Made by a program: the position numbers and the translations under genes. Under the pieces are notes generated by a model. It was not told the origin of the DNA. It searched no databases and saw only the letters and a list, made by a program, of their open reading frames with translations. From SAR202 cluster bacterium Io17-Chloro-G6 (lineage in GTDB: Bacteria; Chloroflexota; Dehalococcoidia; UBA3495): a stretch of 17,956 nucleotides of DNA. Below are positions 14,184 through 17,956 of the stretch, piece by piece (within the stretch, counting starts at the first letter, position 1; each line of letters starts with the position of its first letter). The stretch covers positions 1 through 17,956 of the forward strand of contig MUCT01000015.1 of the NCBI GenBank assembly GCA_002816585.1. The letters run 5' to 3'.

Positions 14184-14981
14184 ATGGATTCACTGAACGA
14201 TCGGTTTGAAAGGGGCCAGGAGATGCGCTCGCTGATGGCCCAGGGCGATCCTAGCCATTACACCCTGCCCGGAATCGACCAACTAGCCCCGGATCTGAAA
14301 CGAATAATCAACGAGGCCCTGTTCGGCCAGATCTGGGCCCGGCCCGGTCTGGACCCCAAACACCGCTGTATGGTCACTATTTCAGCATTGACAGCGGAAG
14401 GCCAATTGCCACTCCTGCGCCGCCATATCGAGCGCGGACTCAACCTGGGATTAACGCCTGCGCAAGTAGTGGAAGTTTTCGTTCAACTCACCTTCTACGT
14501 CGGCGTGCCGGCCGTGGAGGCCGCCATGCGCACCACCAAGGACATCTTCGAAGAGCGAGGCCTGGATTTCACTCCCACCGAGGTCTACGACACCAGCATG
14601 TCTGCCGACGATTTATACGAGATCGGTAAAAAGAGCTTCCAACAGAACATTGGCGAATCGACATATCCGATAGAGGACTCAGATTCGATCGAGGGGGAGC
14701 TGGGGCGGCTAATCGACGAATACTTATGGGGCGCCATCTACACCCGGCCCGACCTCGACCCCCAAAGCCGCGCGATCTGCGCGCTTTCCGCCATGACCGT
14801 GCTGGGCCAATACGACCGCCAACTCCGCCGCCGCATCGAAGGTGCGCTCCGGGTGGGGGTAACTCCTCAGCAGATCATGGAACTGTTCGTTCACCTAGTC
14901 CTCTACGGGGGGTACATCAACTCCCGGACAGCCATACGGGTCGCCCGTTCGGTCTTTATCGAGCAAGGCCTTTCCGCCTAA
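14184..14981 (+). CDS. Two-domain carboxymuconolactone decarboxylase family protein
   Basis: A 265-residue protein of two repeated CMD domains (about 40-127 and 175-262). The halves align without gaps: FGQIWARPGLDPKHR / WGAIYTRPDLDPQSR and NLGLTPAQVVEVFVQLTFYVG / RVGVTPQQIMELFVHLVLYGG. The first half keeps the His typical of PcaC-like domains (H81); the second has R217 at that place. Glu residues E97 and E233 are conserved. There is no CxxC pair, so it is not an AhpD-type peroxidase. AGGAGG precedes the ATG. The next gene is an alpha/beta hydrolase 20 nt downstream, as in pcaC/pcaD arrangements, so decarboxylation or isomerisation of a lactone-type intermediate is a reasonable inference. Confidence 0.85.
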   Translation: MDSLNDRFERGQEMRSLMAQGDPSHYTLPGIDQLAPDLKRIINEALFGQIWARPGLDPKHRCMVTISALTAEGQLPLLRRHIERGLNLGLTPAQVVEVFVQLTFYVGVPAVEAAMRTTKDIFEERGLDFTPTEVYDTSMSADDLYEIGKKSFQQNIGESTYPIEDSDSIEGELGRLIDEYLWGAIYTRPDLDPQSRAICALSAMTVLGQYDRQLRRRIEGALRVGVTPQQIMELFVHLVLYGGYINSRTAIRVARSVFIEQGLSA

Positions 14982-15001
14982 ACGACTTCTGGAGTAGCGA
15001 T

Positions 15002-15793
15002 ATGAAACTGCGCCTAGACGACGGCACTGAGCTGTTCTACACCATCGACGACTTCACAGACCCTTGGACCGAACCTGAAACGGTGGTAATGCACCACGGC
15101 ATGGCCAAGAGCCACAAGATGTGGTTTGGCTGGGTGCCAATAATCGCCCGGCACTACCGGGTAATCCGGTTCGACATGCGTGGCATGGGTCTGTCAGACG
15201 TGTCCGGGCCGGAGCACCCCTGGACCCTGGAAAGCTTCACCGACGATCTGAAGGAGTTCGTCGACAAGATGGAGCTGGACAAATTCCATCTAATCGGCGA
15301 AACGGTCGGCGGTTCCATCTCCATGAATTTCTCCGTCAACAACCAGGAACGGCTGCGGTCGCTTACGGTCTGCACCTCTCCCACCAATTTTGATTCCCAC
15401 CACAAAGAGAGCGCAGAACTCATCGAGCGGGAAGGGATAGGCGTCTGGGTGGAGGATTCCATCGGGCGCCGGTTGGACCCACAGATAGTCGACCCCGCCT
15501 ATACCCGCTGGTACGCCGAGCAGATGAAGGCCACCCCCGAGCATGTGGTGGCCGGTTTTCAGGCCAACGCCGGCGGAGACATCGGCCCCATGCTGAAAGA
15601 CGTTCAGACTCCCATGTTAATGTTGGCGGCGGCCAACCTTCGGGAAGAGGTCTTGGGGGACTTCAGGGGCGCAGCGGACCTGTTTCCCAACGGCCGTAAG
15701 GTGATCTTCCCCGGTGTGCAAGGGTTTGTCCAGCACATCCTGCCCGTGCCGTGCGCCAGGGTTTGGCTCGACTTCGCCCAAGGTCTTAGGTAG
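15002..15793 (+). CDS. Alpha/beta hydrolase with Thr at the nucleophile position
   Basis: A 263-residue alpha/beta-hydrolase fold protein: oxyanion strand VVMHHGMAKSHKMW (28-41), RVIRFDMRGMGLS (53-65), nucleophile elbow HLIGETVGGS (96-105) and late H245 in VQHILP. The elbow reads G99-E-T101-V-G103, with ACG coding Thr where Ser is expected. The fold resembles 3-oxoadipate enol-lactonase (PcaD)-type hydrolases. I chose the ATG at 15002 because GGAG is upstream and the protein then begins at the first strand; the same frame is open further left, but there it overlaps the real decarboxylase gene. It is last in the rightward operon. Confidence 0.87.
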   Translation: MKLRLDDGTELFYTIDDFTDPWTEPETVVMHHGMAKSHKMWFGWVPIIARHYRVIRFDMRGMGLSDVSGPEHPWTLESFTDDLKEFVDKMELDKFHLIGETVGGSISMNFSVNNQERLRSLTVCTSPTNFDSHHKESAELIEREGIGVWVEDSIGRRLDPQIVDPAYTRWYAEQMKATPEHVVAGFQANAGGDIGPMLKDVQTPMLMLAAANLREEVLGDFRGAADLFPNGRKVIFPGVQGFVQHILPVPCARVWLDFAQGLR

Positions 15794-15806
15794 CAGGCCT
15801 TGGGCG
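15775..15806. terminator. 12-bp hairpin at the convergent hydrolase/crcB ends
   Basis: CGCCCAAGGTCT (15775-15786) pairs with AGGCCTTGGGCG (15795-15806) with one G-T wobble; the 8-nt loop TAGGTAGC contains the hydrolase stop codon. No T-tract follows on either strand. It lies between two converging genes and may limit read-through or protect the 3' end. Confidence 0.45.
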
Positions 15807-15825
15807 CGCGACAGGCCAAAGTTGT

Positions 15826-16203
15826 TCACGATAATTGCGAAGCGGAATATCCCACCCAAACCGCCGCAAGGCCCAGACAGACCTGAAGAGCGACGTTTGA
15901 AAACGCGGCCATCGACTCGCCGTCCCTTAGCAACTCAACCGTTTCATAACCAAAGGCTGAGAAAGTGGTGAACCCGCCCAGGACTCCGATCATCAGCAGC
16001 GCCCGTGTTTCCGGGCCAAGCAGGTTGCGATTTTCAGAAATCCCCGCCAATAGGCCGATGAGCAAACAACCGGTGATATTCACTGTTATGGTCCCGTAGG
16101 GTAGTGACAGAGTGCGAAAAATGTCTTGCACCCATTCTGTGACCAGATAGCGCGACACTGCACCGATAAAACCACCGATCCCTACCAGTAAAATCAACTG
16201 CAC
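15826..16203 (-). CDS. crcB: Fluoride exporter CrcB/Fluc
   Basis: A 125-residue four-helix membrane protein. It has the Fluc motifs GGFIGAVSRY (10-19), TITVNITGCLLIG (38-50) with the conserved Asn N42, and GVLGGFTTFSAFGYETV (73-89) with the Phe-Thr-Thr-Phe-Ser filter segment. These proteins form dual-topology dimeric fluoride channels. GTG start at 16203 with GGAGG about 9 nt upstream. A single crcB gene is seen, so homodimer formation is expected. I did not recognise a fluoride riboswitch in the leader, although a different strong hairpin is present. Confidence 0.92.
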   Translation of the reverse strand: MQLILLVGIGGFIGAVSRYLVTEWVQDIFRTLSLPYGTITVNITGCLLIGLLAGISENRNLLGPETRALLMIGVLGGFTTFSAFGYETVELLRDGESMAAFSNVALQVCLGLAAVWVGYSASQLS

Positions 16204-16240
16204 CCTAATCTCCCTCCGATCAAGCTTTCAGCCGAATAAG

Positions 16241-16264
16241 CCGGTTTGCTCCCCGGTTTGCTCC
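16241..16264. repeat. 12-bp perfect tandem repeat in the crcB leader
   Basis: CCGGTTTGCTCC occurs twice in direct succession (16241-16252 and 16253-16264), 38 nt upstream of the crcB start codon on the minus strand. On the mRNA each unit reads GGAGCAAACCGG. Confidence 0.9.
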
Positions 16265-16293
16265 AAAGAAGTTGACATTTCCGTGAAATTTCT

Positions 16294-16336
16294 GCCGGAA
16301 CCATCTTTTCATCTTATTGATGAATGGTTCCTCGGC
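16294..16336. promoter_or_regulatory. Extended hairpin upstream of crcB
   Basis: GGAACCAT (16297-16304) pairs with ATGGTTCC (16324-16331). An inner TCATC/GATGA stem and an outer GCC/GGC extension give a long, slightly bulged hairpin of about 16 bp. No T-run follows on either strand, so it is not a simple terminator. It could be a leader RNA element of crcB or a DNA-level site. Confidence 0.5.
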
Positions 16337-16458
16337 GAGGGAAACGGATTTGGTATGGAAATATTATGTGCCGGTTCCGGTTGTGCCGAAATGGGCCGGG
16401 CTGAGCAACCCGCCCCCGAATCTCTAACATCCCCTTCGTTCTCGTCATACCCATTCCG

Positions 16459-16487
16459 TTGACCGCCCCTCACCGGCAGAATACAAT
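16459..16487 (+). promoter_or_regulatory. Sigma70-type promoter for the MmgE remnant and the SDR
   Basis: TTGACC (16459-16464), 17 nt, TACAAT (16482-16487). Near-consensus boxes with ideal spacing. The transcript would start near 16494, with a leader of about 48 nt to the ATG at 16542. Confidence 0.65.
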
Positions 16488-16541
16488 CCGGCCTGGCGAC
16501 CCGCGAGCACTAACCCCGACCATTTTCGACGGAGTGCACAC

Positions 16542-16796
16542 ATGCCCGACGCCCTCAGCCGCTCCTACGCTCACTTTGTCTCTTCCCTCGATTACAGCAA
16601 ACTGCCAGACCAGGTAGTGGACAAGCTCAAGGCCTCCATCCTTCACGCCATGGCGGTGTCCATCATCGGCGCGCAGACTCATCACGGCGATCTGCCCTGG
16701 CCGAAACCCCAGTTGGATAGCTTAATTTCAACAATCTCCCGATTGGACCAAAAACCGTCTATCAAAGGCTTGATCGCCACTTGTGTGCCAGCCTAG
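16542..16796 (+). pseudogene. Truncated MmgE/PrpD family protein (N-terminal fragment)
   Basis: An 84-residue ORF. Residues 6-49 (SRSYAHFVSSLDYSKLPDQVVDKLKASILHAMAVSIIGAQTHHG) look like the N-terminal helices of MmgE/PrpD proteins, which normally run to about 450 residues. After that the similarity ends and the frame closes at 16794-16796. Full-length relatives include 2-methylcitrate dehydratase and cis-aconitate-type lyases; the fragment cannot hold an active site. GGAG lies 7 nt before the ATG and a good promoter is upstream, so it may still be translated. The downstream SDR starts 35 nt later, so the ORF may now serve as a leader for it. Confidence 0.6.
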
Positions 16797-16831
16797 CTAA
16801 AACCTAGAAACCTCATAGGAGGCCATTGAGC

Positions 16832-17626
16832 ATGGACCTGTCATTGGAAGGTAAGATTGCGATTGTTACCGGCGGCAGCAAAGGTATCGGCCGGGCCACC
16901 GCGCTGGCGTTGGCCCAAGAGGGCGTGGACGTGGCCATCTGCGCCAGGGGCATGGAAGAACTGGAGGACGCCGCCGGCGAGATCAGGGCTAAGACCGGAC
17001 GCAAGGCGTTGGCGGTCCAGGCCGACATGGGTGAGCCCAAGGACATCAAGAAACTGGTTGCAGCCACGGTCGCGGAATTGGGCGGGGTGGACATCCTGGT
17101 CAATAACGCGGTGAACTCCACCGCCGCTCCCTTCATGGAGTTGGCCGACGAAGACTGGCTGAACCACGTCAACGTCAAAGTCATGGGCTACGTGCGCTGC
17201 TCCAGAGAGGTTATCCCTCACATGCAGCAACGCGGCGGCGGCAGGATCATCAACATTGGCGGGATGGCCGCAAGGGAGGCGAACACCCTCGCCAACAGCA
17301 ACGGCGTGACCAATTCAGCGGTCTCCAACATGGCCAAGAATCTTTCTGATGCGTTCGCTTCCGACGGCATCCTGGTCAACTGCATCCATCCTGGTACAAC
17401 CAGGACCGAGCGGCAGACCCGGAGTCTGATAGCCAGGGCGGAACATGCCGGCATCAGCGTTGAAGAGGCTGAGCGTCGCGCCGTTGCTAGGATACCCATC
17501 GGCCGCATGGTGGAGTCCAAGGACATCGCCGACCTGATCGTGTTCCTGGTCTCAGACCTGGCCGGGGCCATCACGGGTCAGACCATCGCCGTTGAAGGAG
17601 GCGCTGGCCGGGGGATGAATTACTAG
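16832..17626 (+). CDS. SDR-family protein lacking the catalytic Ser-Tyr-Lys triad
   Basis: A 264-residue classical-length short-chain dehydrogenase fold. The dinucleotide motif TGGSKGIG (13-20), the ICARG segment with R39 (NADP-type preference), D65, the NNA motif (91-93) and the IHPGTTRTE segment after strand 6 are present. The residues that should be Ser, Tyr and Lys are G144, N157 and N161, with correct family spacing (13 and 4). It therefore probably binds a dinucleotide, but cannot use the standard mechanism. I chose the ATG at 16832, 9 nt after AGGAGG; the TTG at 16826 is too close to it. Divergent SDRs of this sort exist, and their chemistry is not settled to my knowledge. Confidence 0.87.
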   Translation: MDLSLEGKIAIVTGGSKGIGRATALALAQEGVDVAICARGMEELEDAAGEIRAKTGRKALAVQADMGEPKDIKKLVAATVAELGGVDILVNNAVNSTAAPFMELADEDWLNHVNVKVMGYVRCSREVIPHMQQRGGGRIINIGGMAAREANTLANSNGVTNSAVSNMAKNLSDAFASDGILVNCIHPGTTRTERQTRSLIARAEHAGISVEEAERRAVARIPIGRMVESKDIADLIVFLVSDLAGAITGQTIAVEGGAGRGMNY

Positions 17627-17693
17627 TCTCGGCATTGCGCACTGCATCCCTGAACATCAATCGCACATCCAAGTAAAACCAAAAGAGCGAACA

Positions 17694-17708
17694 ACATACC
17701 CGGTATGT
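17694..17708. promoter_or_regulatory. 15-bp palindrome, candidate operator
   Basis: ACATACC-C-GGTATGT, two perfect 7-nt arms around one base, 50 nt before the lipoprotein gene. Size and symmetry suit a dimeric repressor such as a TetR-type protein, but no regulator is in the window. Confidence 0.4.
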
Positions 17709-17731
17709 CTCACAGCGATCGCGCGGCAATC

Positions 17732-17751
17732 GGAAGGAAGGAAGGAAGGAA
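17732..17751 (+). repeat. GGAA tetranucleotide repeat (5 copies) forming the ribosome-binding region
   Basis: Five perfect GGAA units end 7 nt before the ATG at 17759. Each unit is purine-rich and Shine-Dalgarno-like, so the repeat itself provides the ribosome-binding site of the following gene. Confidence 0.85.
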
Positions 17752-17758
17752 AGAATTG

Positions 17759-17956
17759 ATGCTCTACCTGGCCAACGGGCTTGGGCGAATCTCACGGGGT
17801 GTCAGCCCCCGAACTTTGATCTTGTTGTCCGCGTTGTTGCTGTTATTGGCAGCGGCCTGCTCTTCAGACTCGGAAGACCCAATCATCTCCAGTGAGCAAC
17901 AAGCGGGCGGACCCGACTACTCCGCGATCATCATTACCACCGACATGGCTGTGGGC
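17759..17956 (+). CDS. Lipoprotein, N-terminus only (cut by window edge)
   Basis: Sixty-six codons are visible. Residues 1-18 carry two Arg (R13, R18), then a hydrophobic stretch (19-33) ends in the lipobox LAAAC with C34, followed by SSDSEDP. This is a typical type II signal peptide for a membrane-anchored extracytoplasmic protein. The mature part begins with a flexible Ser/Asp/Gln-rich linker, then DYSAIIITTDMAVG, probably the first strand of a folded domain that I cannot identify. TTG at 17756 is an in-frame alternative start. The upstream GGAA repeat and palindrome are noted separately. Confidence 0.8.
   Translation, partial: MLYLANGLGRISRGVSPRTLILLSALLLLLAAACSSDSEDPIISSEQQAGGPDYSAIIITTDMAVG

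Larger units (their letters stand above)
16204..16541. other. 338-bp divergent intergenic region
   Basis: No gene is seen. It holds, from left to right: the crcB ribosome-binding site, a 12-bp tandem repeat (16241-16264), a long hairpin (16294-16336), a CCGG-rich stretch (about 16370-16400) and the rightward promoter (16459-16487). I looked on the minus strand for the conserved GGxGATGG and GCTGATG segments of the fluoride riboswitch and did not find a convincing pair. Confidence 0.6.

Noticed and set aside
14726..15001. Upstream extension of the alpha/beta hydrolase frame
   Set aside because: It overlaps the conserved second CMD domain in another frame and is Pro/Arg-rich; the ATG at 15002 with its ribosome-binding site is a much better start.
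16204..16340. Fluoride riboswitch upstream of crcB
   Set aside because: I could not find the conserved GGxGATGG and GCTGATG segments in order on the minus strand; the strong hairpin present has a different form.

Overview
The window is a GC-rich bacterial chromosome segment with no rRNA or tRNA. I infer a Chloroflexota bacterium, possibly of the SAR202/Dehalococcoidia type. The basis is the mix of an LLM-class F420-type oxidoreductase, several short-chain dehydrogenases, MaoC hydratases, a tandem carboxymuconolactone decarboxylase and an MmgE/PrpD relic next to a compact set of housekeeping genes. No phylogenetic marker was tested, so the assignment is moderate at best.

Left part (1-9073), mostly housekeeping. 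The extreme left edge holds the first 17 codons of an IS5-type transposase. Its element ends at or next to the stop codon of a CoxS-type 2Fe-2S subunit (minus strand). Divergent from it runs lysA - holB - a 20-codon duplicated mini-ORF - ricT (plus strand). A minus-strand group follows: PAP2 phosphatase - CvpA - HNH endonuclease. Then comes a plus-strand run of cmk - plsC - a 72-residue unknown protein - dgt.

Middle part (9198-15793), an accessory catabolic block built around one divergent promoter region (12556-12765). Leftward: two separate MaoC-type hydratase halves, a hydroxyacyl-CoA-dehydrogenase-like SDR, a lipocalin-like protein and a second copy of the SDR. Together these look like a dispersed version of multifunctional enzyme type 2 of (3R)-beta-oxidation. 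Rightward: a DUF861-type cupin, an LLM oxidoreductase, a two-domain carboxymuconolactone decarboxylase and an alpha/beta hydrolase whose expected nucleophilic Ser is Thr. The pairing of decarboxylase and hydrolase recalls PcaC/PcaD. A working model is oxygenation, lactone handling, then CoA-thioester beta-oxidation of an unknown substrate.

Right part (15794-17956): crcB (minus strand) with an unusual structured leader, a near-consensus promoter driving a truncated MmgE/PrpD N-terminus and an SDR lacking the Ser-Tyr-Lys triad, and the start of a lipoprotein gene whose ribosome-binding region is a GGAA tandem repeat.

A recurring theme is short tandem duplications at gene boundaries (59, 45, 14, 12 and 4 bp units), three of which span or abut a stop codon.
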